Source of the DNA: Taudactylus pleione | Taxonomy: Eukaryota; Chordata; Amphibia; Anura; Myobatrachidae | Assembly (NCBI GenBank): GCA_031769625.1 | Contig: JAUIMM010000121.1 | Coordinates: 7,030,001-7,094,000, forward strand | DNA length: 64,000 nucleotides | Direction: 5' to 3' | In this document: one piece after another, positions 46,930 to 60,300 of the stretch | Numbering within the stretch: position 1 is the first letter of the stretch | How the letters are laid out: every line of letters begins with the position of its first letter | Made by a program: the position numbers and the translations under genes | Notes under the pieces: generated by a model | What the model was told of the DNA's origin: nothing | The model's database searches: none | What the model saw: the letters and a program-made list of their open reading frames with translations, nothing else

Positions 46930-48410
46930 GATATATATACGTGCGGCTAAAGCGCACACAAACACAGAAAATATTTTTTTATTTTTGCTGGTGAGTAGTG
47001 CACTTTGTGGGTTACACCACCCTTTAAGAAATGAGCCAGCCGGCTCTTTACTTATGGGACACAGGCGCACGCTTGGCGCTGCTCCTTTGTTGATGCACGT
47101 GCAGCCACAGTGCACACAAGTCACAAACACAGAAAATATATATTTTTTTGGTTTGGAGTGTACTTTGGGGGTTACAGAACCCTTTAACGGTCAAGCCAGC
47201 CGGCCCTTTACTTATGACACAGGCGCACGCTTGGCACTACTTTGTTGATGCACGTGCGGCTACTGCGCACACAATTCACAAACACAGAAAATAATTTTTT
47301 TTTGGTTTGGACTGGAGTGTACTTTCGGGGGTTACAGCACCCTTTAACGGTCAAGCCAGCCGGCCCTTTACTTATGACACAGGCGCACACTTGGCACTAC
47401 TTTGTTGATGCACGTGCGGCTACTGCGCACACAATTCACAAACACAGAAAATAATTTTTTTTTTGGTTTGGACTGGAGTGTACTTTCGGGGGTTACAGCA
47501 CCCTTAACGGTCAAGCCAGCCGGCCCTTTACTTATGACACAGGCGCACGCTTGGCACTACTTTGTTGATGCACGTGCGGCTACTGCGCACACAATTCACA
47601 AACACAGAAAATAATTTTTTTTTTGGTTTGGACTGGAGTGTACTTTCGGGGGTTACAGCACCCTTAACGGTCAAGCCAGCCGGCCCTTTACTTATGACAC
47701 AGGCGCACGCTTGGCACTACTTTGTTGATGCACGTGCGGCTACTGCGCACACAATTCACAAACACAGAAAATAATTTTTTTTTGGTTTGGACTGGAGTGT
47801 ACTTTCGGGGGTTACAGCACCCTTAACGGTCAAGCCAGCCGGCCCTTTACTTATGACACAGGCGCACGCTTGGCACTACTTTGTTGATGCACGTGCGGCT
47901 ACTGCGCACACAATTCACAAACACAGAAAATAATTTTTTTTTTGGTTTGGACTGGAGTGTACTTTCGGGGGTTACAGCACCCTTAACGGTCAAGCCAGCC
48001 GGCCCTTTACTTATGACACAGGCGCACGCTTGGCACTACTTTGTTGATGCACGTGCGGCTACTGCGCACACAATTCACAAACACAGAAAATAATTTTTTT
48101 TTTGGTTTGGACTGGAGTGTACTTTCGGGGGTTACAGCACCCTTAACGGTCAAGCCAGCCGGCCCTTTACTTATGACACAGGCGCACGCTTGGCACTACT
48201 TTGTTGATGCACGTGCGGCTACTGCGCACACAATTCACAAACACAGAAAATAATTTTTTTTTGGTTTGGACTGGAGTGTACTTTCGGGGGTTACAGCACC
48301 CTTTAACGGTCAAGCCAGCCGGCCCTTTACTTATGACACAGGCGCACGCTTGGCACTACTTTGTTGATGCACGTGCGGCTACTGCGCACACAATTCACAA
48401 ACACAGAAAA
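46930..48410. repeat. Tandem array 2 in the hAT element, unit 160 bp
   Basis: Nine copies, seven of them nearly identical at 159-160 bp. Unit: GATGCACGTGCGGCTACTGC, CACACAATTCACAAACACAG, AAAATAATTTTTTTTTGG, CTGGAGTGTACTTTCGGG, CCGGCCCTTTACTTATGACA. It is homologous to array 1 through the GTGCGGCTAC...CACACAATTCACAAA segment but has an extra AAGCCAGCCGGCCC part. Confidence 0.95.
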
Positions 48411-48936
48411 TATATTATATTTTTAGCACTTGGGGGGAGCACCCCTGATGGACAGAGCACCCCCTGGACAACACTACAGCACCTCTTTAGGACTGGGACA
48501 CTGCACAGGACTTTGGAGTGGACACAGCCCCTATGGAGAACTGACTGCACAACACAGTCCAGCCAGCCCCTATGGACTTTGAAGTAGTGGACACAGCCCC
48601 TATTAACAACAGCAGCACAGCACAACACAGCCAGCCCCTATGGACTTTGAAGTAGTGGACAACAGCAGCACTACACTACACTACACTACACAGCCCTAAC
48701 TCCCACCCTCCCTCTTCACTGTCCACAGCCGAGTGAGAAAATGGCGCCGACGTGGGTACCTTATATAGGATCCAAAACCCGCGAGACTCGGAAGGCGGGA
48801 AGATGACGTTTTGCCTCGATTTCAGAATCCGAGTCAGGCGGGAAAAGTCGAGCCTGACTCGGATCGGACTCGGATCGGGGGGGCTCGGGGGGGTTCGGAT
48901 TTCAGAAATCCGAACCCGCTCACCCCTAATTATAAT

Positions 48937-49118
48937 ACATGGTTTTAAGATCACTATTCATTCCAGCTTCCACCATCAAAATTATTATTCATCTTCATGA
49001 GAAAAAGGAGAATTCAATTTGTCAGGTATCAGTCCATCACTGAGATCACCTACAAGGGTGAATATAAGACGTTACTTATTTACTGGATAATGACCCCATG
49101 ACTTTACCAAATTTAGTC
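48937..49118. other. Intronic DNA with an exon-like open segment
   Basis: On the minus strand TTGTAG is followed at 49049 by a frame open to TAA 48985-48987. See findings; no donor site, so not annotated as an exon. Confidence 0.3.
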
Positions 49119-49293
49119 TAAAGGGTAAATTTACTAAAATTTTAGAAGTGGAGATGTTTCCCATAGCAACCAATCAGATTCTAGCTATTATCTTCTAGAA
49201 GGTGCTAGTTAAATGTTAAGTAGAATCTGATTGGTTGCCATGGGCAACATCTCCACTTCTAAAAACCCGCACTTTAGTAAATATACCCCCTAA
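49119..49293. mobile_element. Palindromic AGGGGTAAATTTA MITE
   Basis: AAAGGGTAAATTTACTAAAA and CCATAGCAACCAATCAGATT on the left arm, inverse on the right. Very similar to 41235-41412. Confidence 0.87.
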
Positions 49294-49320
49294 GGGGGTA
49301 GTCACTATATAAGCACTAGT

Positions 49321-49752
49321 GGGCCTGATTCATTATGGATCACAATTGCAACCGTGTACGCAGTGCGCATGCCAGTATTGATATTGCACTGCGATCACGT
49401 ACGCAGATACAAAGCCATCGCAGAGTGAGTGACGGGTTGTTAGTGTTTGGGGGTGGGGATGGGGGAGTGGTTGAAGAAACACAGGCATGTCTGTCCGTGT
49501 GAACGCAGTTTCCTGGGCGTGCATAAATTAGCCATTGCGATGGCGTACGCAGCTTAAGTACTCACTGCGTGCGATTTCTGAGACAGGTCAGACATGCTGT
49601 AATTCTGCATGAGGGGCCGATGTTACTCGCTGTTACCGACGTATACGGTCTTACGCATGTGAAAAAGCAGTAGTGGCGTCTCTATGCTGGCTGAGCAGTT
49701 TTCGCAGCAGAACTGCGTGCGTAATCGCACTGCGATCCGTAATGAATCAGGC
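49321..49752. mobile_element. Palindromic MITE, GGGCCTGATTCATTA ends
   Basis: GGCCTGATTCATTATGGATC on the left, GATCCGTAATGAATCAGGC on the right. Interior repeats GTACGCAG and TGCGATC. Target duplication unclear. Confidence 0.75.
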
Positions 49753-50172
49753 TGTGATGTCACTGTATATTCACTAATGTAACTTTATACCTCTCTCCTT
49801 AAAATCCCAAACTAGATACCAGACTGATCAGATGGCTCCTATCTACTACTGTACTTATTGATGTCAAGTCCTGAAATAGTTGAAAACAAGCTTTTATGAT
49901 GGAGTATTCAAGGAATTATTCCACAACAGAACTGTTACAGTGTAACTGCACTCTCACTGTATGCATCTGTACATTCAGAGAATGGATATCTATTGGAGTT
50001 CTATGTAACAGTCCTATGGGCAGTAGTTCTGCCAATATACAGTATAATACCATGAATAAAGCTGAGTGATCCTGAAGTAACGTAACTATACACTTATTAA
50101 ATTGCCCATTGCAAGGACCTGATTATACAAATATGACCCCTTGCAAACGGTCATGAGAGTGAGTGTGTGTGC

Positions 50173-50217
<45 letters not shown>

Positions 50218-51375
50218 ATAGCATTATAGAATAAACTGTATGAGTTATACATTTAAGCACTTGATGCTAATCTGGTGTGTTTAAATTAAATTATTAATGT
50301 CTGAGTAATATTATAGTCCATCTTCCCAACATCCATTGTGGTCTTGCCACAGGTTTCCTTTTACATTATTCACTGCTTTGACCACAGAGCTTGCAATCTA
50401 CCCGTCAAATGTATCGGAAGTTCATCAATCTTTTCAAGGTCAAAGTAAACAGAGAACATCAGATTCATCTTTACTAATCCCGCTCAGATAAAAGGGCCAG
50501 GCTTTGCTGCTCTGTACTGGTAAATGTCACAGTCAGTAGAACAGGGTACAGATGGCTGCTATACAGAAATGTGAATTAATGCTAAAATGCTTTTCTCCAT
50601 TTTGAGCCACCACCCTAGTGCCCAGAAAGCCGGAGCAGAGGTGTTATTCCCACAGAACTTACCTAATGGGAGCTGTGGATTTTGCAGCAGGTCAGTCTGA
50701 GCTCCTTCCACAGTTCTCCAAGGGGAGGAGGGGGACACAGTGACAATACAGTGATCTCAGGCCCCGTACCTTATTCATGTCACACACATGCAAAGCTGAG
50801 GCCCATAAGAGAGTGACATAGGAGGACAGATAAAAGGAGAGCAAAATAAGATAGGATGAGAAATGAGGAGGGAGAAGAGGAAAATACTAGGGCTCCGGAA
50901 AGCGGGAGAGGATGGATGGAGGCTTCCAGGGGATCTGTGGAATGAATGAGAAGGTTTCAGATGCAGAAGAGGCACAAAGAGAAAGAACACAAAAGATGGG
51001 AACGATGAAGTGATTTGTACAGAGGATAGAGCACTGATGGAGACTGAGAGAGGTGGGAGCGGCAGGCAGGGTGTGTGTGGGTTGGGGTCTCTGATACCCT
51101 CTCCCTGCCACGGTTAGCTCCCTGGAATATCAGCTTCTCCGTCACAATCACAGCACTTGTCACATCAAAAGAGGTTACCATGACAACAGCTCCATGTTGC
51201 TGAGGAAAGGCGTCTCCACTCATACACGTCCTCCCTCCCTCCCCCAACCTAAAGACCGACACCTCCCATATTTACCCCATTCCTGCAGCTGGACGACACC
51301 TCCCCCACACCCCTCACCGAGAGCCCTTCCCCCACATTAACCTGTTATCAATAAGATGAAGATGAGACAGGGAAC
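49753..51375. other. Non-coding DNA with (TA)n, a purine-rich tract and a candidate regulatory block
   Basis: (TA)n at about 50177-50214. 50805-51110 is strikingly G/A-rich on the plus strand. 51120-51205 has X-box-like GTTACCATGACAAC and other motifs (see findings). 50663-50715 is an exon-like segment on the minus strand (see findings). Confidence 0.5.
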
Positions 51376-51390
51376 ATGTCACAACAGCAA

Positions 51391-54300
51391 ACATTAAAAC
51401 ACCACAGACTCAAAGCATCCAGGACTGTCACATACAGAATCACAGACACACAGCATCCAGGACTGTCACATACAGAATCACAGACACACAGCATCCAGGA
51501 CTGTCACATACAGAATCACAGACATACAGCATCCAGGACTGTCACATACAGACACACAGAATCCAGGACTGTCACATACAGAATCACAGACACACAGCAT
51601 CCAGGACTGTCACATACAAAATCACAGACATACAGCATCAAGGACTGTCACATACAGAATCACAGACACACAGCATCCAGGACTGTCACATACAGAATCA
51701 CAGACACACAGCATCCAGGACTGTCACATAAAGAATCACAGATAAACAGCATCCAGGACTGTCACATAAAGAATCACAGATAAACAGCATCCAGGACTGT
51801 CACATAAAGAATCACAGATAAACAGCATCCAGGACTGTCACATACAGAATCACAGACGCACAGCATCCAGGACTGTTACATACAGAATCACAGACACACA
51901 GCATCCAGGACTGTCACATACAGAATCACAGATAAACAGCATCCAGGACTGTCACATACAGGCACACAGCATCCAGGACTGTCACATACAGAATCACAGA
52001 CACACAGCATCCAGGACTGTCACATACAAAATCAGACACACAGCATCCAGGACTGTCACATACAGAATCACAGACACACAGCATCCAGGACTGTCACATA
52101 CAGAATCACAGACACACAGCATCCAGGACTGTCACATACAGAATCACAGACACACAGCATCCAGGACTGTCACATACAGAACCACAGACACACAGCATCC
52201 AGGACTGTCACATACAGAATCACAGACACACAGCATCCAGGACTGTCACATACAGAATCACAGATATACAGCATCCAGGACTGTCACATACAAACACACA
52301 GCATCCAGGACTGTCACATACAGAATCACAGACACACAGCATCCAGGACTGTCACATACAAAATCACAGACACACAGCATCCAGGACTGTCACATACAAA
52401 CACACAGCATCCAGGACTGTCACATACAGAATCACAGACACACAGCATCCAGGATTGTCACATACAAAATCACAGACATGCAGCATCCAGGACTGTCACA
52501 TACAGAATCACAGACACACAGCATCCAGGACTGTCACATACAGAATCACAGACACACAGCATCCAGGATTGTCACATACAGAATCAAGATAAACAGCATC
52601 CAGAACTGTCACCTCCAGAATCACAGACACACAGCATCCAGGACTGTCACATACAGAATCACAGACACACGGCATCCAGGACTGTCACATACAGAATCAC
52701 AGACACACAGCATCCAGGACTGTCACATACAGAATCACAGACACACAGCATCCATGACTGTCACATACAGAATCACAGACACACAGCATCCAGGACTGTC
52801 ACATAAAGAATCACAGATAAACAGCATCCAGGACTGTCACATACAGACACACAGCATCCAGGACTGTCACATACAGACACACAGTATCCAGGGCTGTCAC
52901 ATACAGAATCACAGACACACAGCATCCAGGACTGTTACATACAGAATCACAGACACACAGCATCCAGGACTGTCACATACAGAATCACAGACACACAGCA
53001 TCCACGACTGTCACATACAGACACACAGCATCCAGGGCTGACACATACAGACACACAGCATCCAGGGCTGTCACATACAGAATCACAGACACACAGCATC
53101 CAGGACTGTCACATACAGAATCACAGACACACTGCATCCAGGACTGTCACATACAGAATCACAGACATACAGCATCCAGGACTGTCACATACAGAATCAC
53201 AGACACACAGCATCCAGGACTGTCACCTCCAGAATCACAGACACACAGCATCCAGGACTGTCAAATACAGAATCACAGACACACAGCATCCAGGACTGTC
53301 ACATACAGAATCACAGACACACAGCATCCAGGACTGTCACATACAGAATCACAGACACAAAGCATCCAGGACTGTCGCATACAGAATCACAAACACAAAA
53401 CATCCAGGACTGTCACATAAAGAAACACAGACACACAGCATCCAGGACTGTCACATCCACTATCACAGCATCAATGACTGTCACATAAAGAATCACAGAC
53501 ACACAGCATCCAGGACTGTCACATCCAGAATCACAGACACACAGCATCTAGGACTGTGACATCCAGAATCACAGACACACAGCATCCAGGACTGTCACAT
53601 ACAGACACACAGCATCCAGGACTGTCACATCCAGAATCACAGACACACAGCATCCAGGACTGTCACATACAGAATCACAGACACAAAACATCCAGGACTG
53701 TCACATAAAGAAACACAGACACACAGCATCCAGGACTGTCACATACAGACACACAGACACACAGCATCCAGGACTGTCACATACAGAATCACAGACACAC
53801 AGCATCCAGGACTGTCACATACAGAATTACAGACACACAGCATCCAGGACTGTCACATCCAGTATCACAGCATCCAGAACTGTCACATCAAGAATCAAAG
53901 ACACACAGCATTCAGGACTGCCACAACCAAAATCACACAACATCCAGGATTGCCACATCTAGAATCACAGACACAAAGTATGCACTGTTATTCAGAATAA
54001 CACAACACCCAGGACTGTCATCTCTAGAATCACAGACACAAGGCATCCAGGACTGATGCAAATAGAATCCACAACATCCAGACTTGTGAGTTCCAGAATC
54101 ACAAACACACAGCATCCGGAACTGTCACATCCAGAAATACAGACACACAGCATTCAGGACTGTCACATCTAGATCACACAACATCCAGACCCGTCAGATA
54201 GAGAATTACAGACACACAGCATCCAGGACAGTCACATACAGATCACACAACATCCAGACCCGTCAGATAGAGAATTACAGACACACAGCATCCAGGCCTG

Positions 54301-57300
54301 TCACATACAAAATCAGACACACAGCATCCAGGACTGTCACATACAGAATCACAGACACACAGCATCCAGGACTGTCACATACAGAATCACAGACACACAG
54401 AATCCAGGACTGTCACATACAGAATCACAGACACACAGCATCCAGGACTGTCACATACAAAATCACAGACATGCAGCATCCAGGACTGTCACATACAGAA
54501 TCACAGACACACAGCATCCAGGACTGTCACATACAGAATCACAGACACACAGCATCCAGGACTGTCACATACAGAATCAAGATACACAGCATCCAGAACT
54601 GTCACATACAGAATCACAGACACACGGCATCCAGGACTGTCACATACAGAATCACAGACACACAGCATCCAGGACTGTCACATACAGAATCACAGACACA
54701 CAGCATCCACGACTGTCACATACAGAATCACAGACACACAGCATCCAGGACTGTCACATAAAGAATCACAGATAAACAGCATCCAGGACTGTCACATACA
54801 GACACACAGCATCCAGGACTGTCACATACAGACACACAGCATCCAGGGCTGTCACATACAGAATCACAGACACACAGCATCCAGGACTGTTACATACAGA
54901 ATCACAGACACACAGCATCCAGGACTGTCACATACAGAATCACAGACACACAGCATCCACGACTGTCACATACAGACACACAGCATCCAGGGCTGTCACA
55001 TACAGACACACAGCATCCAGGGCTGTCACATACAGAATCACAGACACACAGCATCCAGGACTGTCACATACAGAATCACAGACACACTGCATCCAGGACT
55101 GTCACATACAGAATCACAGACATACAGCATCCAGGACTGTCACATACAGAATCACAGACACACAGCATCCAGGACTGTCACATACAGAATCACAGACACA
55201 CAGCATCCAGGACTGTCACATACAGAATCACAGACACACAGCATCCAGGACTGTCACATACAGAATCACAGACACACGGCATCCAGGACTGTCACATACA
55301 GAATCACAGACACACAGCATCCAGGACTCTCACATACAGAATCACAGACACACAGCATCCACGACTGTCACATACAGAATCACAGACACACAGCATCCAG
55401 GACTGTCACATAAAGAATCACAGATAAACAGCATCCAGGACTGTCACATACAGACACACAGCATCCAGGACTGTCACATACAGACACACAGCATCCAGGG
55501 CTGTCACATACAGAATCACAGACACACAGCATCCAGGACTGTTACATACAGAATCACAGACACACAGCATCCAGGACTGTCACATACAGAATCACAGACA
55601 CACAGCATCCACGACTGTCACATACAGACACACAGCATCCAGGGCTGTCACATACAGACACACAGCATCCAGGGCTGTCACATACAGAATCACAGACACA
55701 CAGCATCCAGGACTGTCACATACAGAATCACAGACACACTGCATCCAGGACTGTCAGATACAGAATCACAGACATACAGCATCCAGGACTGTCACATACA
55801 GAATCACAGACACACAGCATCCAGGACTGTCACATACAGAATCACAGACACACAGCATCCAGGACTGTCACATACAGAATCACAGACACACAGCATCCAG
55901 GACTGTCACATACAGAATCACAGACACACAGCATCCAGGACTGTCACATACAAAATCACAGACATACAGCATCCAGGACTGTCACATACAGAATCACAGA
56001 CACACAGCATCCAGGACTGTCACATACAAAATCACAGACATACAGCATCCAGAACTGTCACATACAGAATCACAAATAAACAGCATCCAGGACTGTCACC
56101 TCCAGAATCACAGACACACAGCATCCAGGACTGTCACATACAGAATCACAGACACACAGCATCCAGGACTGTCACATACAGAATCACAGACACACAGCAT
56201 CCAGGACTGTCACATACAGAATCACAGACACACAGCATCCATGACTGTCACATACAGAATCACAGACACAAAGAATCCAGGACTGTCGCATACAGAATCA
56301 CAAACACAAAACATCCAGGACTGTCACATAAAGAAACACAGACACACAGCATCCAGGACTGTCACATCCACTATCACAGCATCAATGACTGTCACATACA
56401 GAATCACAGACACACAGCATCCAGGACTGTCACATCCAGAATCACAGACACACAGCATCTAGGACTGTCACATCCAGAATCACAGACACACAGCATCTAG
56501 GACTGTGACATCCAGAATCACAGACACACAGCATCCAGGACTGTCACATACAGACACACAGCATCCAGGACTGTCACATACAGAATCACAGACACACAGC
56601 ATCCAGGACTGTCACATACAAAAGCACAGACATACAGCATCCAGGACTGTCACATACAGAATCACAGACACACAGCATCCAGGACTGTCACATACAAAAT
56701 CACAGACATACAGCATCCAGAACTGTCACATACAGAATCACAAATAAACAGCATCCAGGACTGTCACCTCCAGAATCACAGACACACAGCATCCAGGACT
56801 GTCAAATACAGAATCACAGACACACAGCATCCAGGACTGTCACATACAGAATCACAGACACACAGCATCCAGGACTGTCACATACAGAATCACAGACACA
56901 CAGCATCCATGACTGTCACATACAGAATCACAGACACAAAGCATCCAGGACTGTCGCATACAGAATCACAAACACAAAACATCCAGGACTGTCACATAAA
57001 GAAACACAGACACACAGCATCCAGGACTGTCACATCCACTATCACAGCATCAATGACTGTCACATAAAGAATCACAGACACACAGCATCCAGGACTGTCA
57101 CATCCAGAATCACAGACACACAGCATCTAGGACTGTGACATCCAGAATCACAGACACACAGCATCCAGGACTGTCACATACAGACACACAGCATCCAGGA
57201 CTGTCACATCCAGAATCACAGACACACAGCATCCAGGACTGTCACATACAGAATCACAGACACAAAACATCCAGGACTGTCACATAAAGAAACACAGACA

Positions 57301-60300
57301 CACAGCATCCAGGACTGTCACATACAGACACACAGCATCCAGGACTGTCACATACAGAATCACAGCATCCAGGACTGTCACATCCAGTATCACAGCATCC
57401 AGAACTGTCACATCAAGAATCAAAGACACACAGCATTCAGGACTGCCACAACCAAAATCACACAACATCCAGGATTGCCACATCTAGAATCACAGACACA
57501 AAGTATGCACTGTTATTCAGAATAACACAACACCCAGGACTGTCATCTCTAGAATCACAGACACATGGCATCCAGGACTGATGCAAATAGAATCCACAAC
57601 ATCCAGACTTGTGAGTTCCAGAATCACAAACACACAGCATCCGGAACTGTCACATCCAGAAATACAGACACACAGCATTCAGGACTGTCACATCTAGAAG
57701 AAGCACAGACATACAGCACCTAGAACTGTCCCATCCAGATTTTCAGACACACAGCATATAGGACTGTCACATACAGATCACACAACATCCAGACCCGTCA
57801 GATAGAGAATTACAGACACACAGCATCCAGGACTGTCACATACAGATCACACAACATCCAGACCCGTCAGATAGAGAATTACAGACACACAGCATCCAGG
57901 ACTGTCACATACAAAATCAGACACACAGCATCCAGGACTGTCACATACAGAATCACAGACACACAGCATCCAGGACTGTCACATACAGAATCACAGACAC
58001 ACAGCATCCAGGACTGTCACATACAGAATCACACACAGCATCCAGGACTGTCACATACAAAATCACAGACATGCAGCATCCAGGACTGTCACATAAAGAA
58101 TCACAGACACACAGCATCCAGGACTGTCACATACAGAATCACAGACACACAGCATCCAGGACTGTCACATACAGAATCAAGATAAACAGCATCCAGAACT
58201 GTCACCTCCAGAATCACAGACACACAGCATCCAGGACTGTCACATACAGAATCACAGACACACAGCATCCAGGACTGTCACATACAGAATCACAGACACA
58301 CAGCATCCAGGACTGTCACATACAGAATCACAGACACACGGCATCCAGGACTGTCACATACAGAATCACAGACACACAGCATCCAGGACTGTCACATACA
58401 GAATCACAGACACACAGCATCCACGACTGTCACATACAGAATCACAGACACACAGCATCCAGGACTGTCACATAAAGAATCACAGATAAACAGCATCCAG
58501 GACTGTCACATACAGACACACAGCATCCAGGACTGTCACATACAGACACACAGCATCCAGGGCTGTCACATACAGAATCACAGACACTCAGCATCCAGGA
58601 CTGTTACATACAGAATCACAGACACACAGCATCCAGGACTGTCACATACAGAATCACAGACACACAGCATCCACGACTGTCACATACAGACACACAGCAT
58701 CCAGGGCTGTCACATACAGACACACAGCATCCAGGGCTGTCACATACAGAATCACAGACACACAGCATCCAGGACTGTCACATACAGAATCACAGACACA
58801 CTGCATCCAGGACTGTCACATACAGAATCACAGACATACAGCATCCAGGACTGTCACATACAGAATCACAGACACACAGCATCCAGGACTGTCACATACA
58901 GAATCACAGACACACAGCATCCAGGACTGTCACATACAGAATCACAGACACACAGCATCCAGGACTGTCACATACAGAATCACAGACACACAGCATCCAG
59001 GACTGTCACATACAAAATCACAGACATACAGCATCCAGGACTGTCACATACAGAATCACAGACACACAGCATCCAGGACTGTTACATACAAAATCACAGA
59101 CATACAGCATCCAGAACTGTCACATACAGAATCACAAATAAACAGCATCCAGGACTGTCACCTCCAGAATCACAGACACACAGCATCCAGGACTGTCACA
59201 TACAGAATCACAGACACACAGCATCCAGGACTGTCACATACAGAATCACAGACACACAGCATCCAGGACTGTCACATACAGAATCACAGACACACAGCAT
59301 CCATGACTGTCACATACAGAATCACAGACACAAAGAATCCAGGACTGTCGCATACAGAATCACAAACACAAAACATCCAGGACTGTCACATAAAGAAACA
59401 CAGACACACAGCATCCAGGACTGTCACATCCACTATCACAGCATCAATGACTGTCACATACAGAATCACAGACACACAGCATCCAGGACTGTCACATCCA
59501 GAATCACAGACACACAGCATCTAGGACTGTCACATCCAGAATCACAGACACACAGCATCTAGGACTGTGACATCCAGAATCACAGACACACAGCATCCAG
59601 GACTGTCACATACAGACACACAGCATCCAGGACTGTCACATCCAGAATCACAGACACACAGCATCCAGGACTGTCACATACAGAATCACAGACACAAAAC
59701 ATCCAGGACTGTCACATAAAGAAACACAGACACACAGCATCCAGGACTGTCACATCCAGAATCACAGACACACAGCATCCAGGACTGTCACATACAGAAT
59801 CACAGACACAAAACATCCAGGACTGTCACATACAGAATCACAGACACACAGCATCCAGGACTGTCACATACAGAATTACAGACACACAGCATCCAGGACT
59901 GTCACATCCAGTATCACAGCATCCAGAACTGTCACATCAAGAATCAAAGACACACAGCATTCAGGACTGTCACAACCAAAATCACACAAAATCCAGGATT
60001 GCCACATCTAGAATCACAGACACAAAGTATGCACTGTTATTCAGAAAAACACAACACCCAGGACTGTCATCTCTAGAATCACAGACACATGGCATCCAGG
60101 ACTGATGCAAATAGAATCCACAACATCCAGACTTGTGAGTTCCAGAATCACAAACACACAGCATCCGGAACTGTCACATCTAGAAATACAGACACACAGC
60201 ATTCAGGACTGTCACATCTAGAAGAAGCACAGACATATAGCACCTAGAACTGTCCCATCCAGATTTTCAGACACACAGCATATAGGACTGTCACATACAG

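Larger units (their letters stand above)
44418..48928 (-). mobile_element. hAT transposon (ZBED/Charlie-like) with internal tandem arrays
   Basis: 4511 bp. Starts TAGGGGTGTGC and ends with the inverse of TAGGGGTGAGC. Perfect 8-bp duplications ATTATAAT at 44410-44417 and 48929-48936 are diagnostic of hAT transposition. Two transposase pieces on the minus strand (46590-46917 and 45211-45345) are the N- and C-terminal parts. The middle of the enzyme is missing, and the space between and beside them is filled by two related tandem arrays. Confidence 0.93.

Noticed and set aside
47242..48587. Series of 70-128-codon frames in the hAT array
   Set aside because: Same frame repeated every 160 bp; simply array sequence.
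50957..51262. 101-codon minus-strand frame with VVMVTSFDVTSAVIVTEKL
   Set aside because: No splice sites fit, no resemblance to PTPRN luminal domains, partly purine-rich low-complexity DNA. Kept only as a regulatory candidate.
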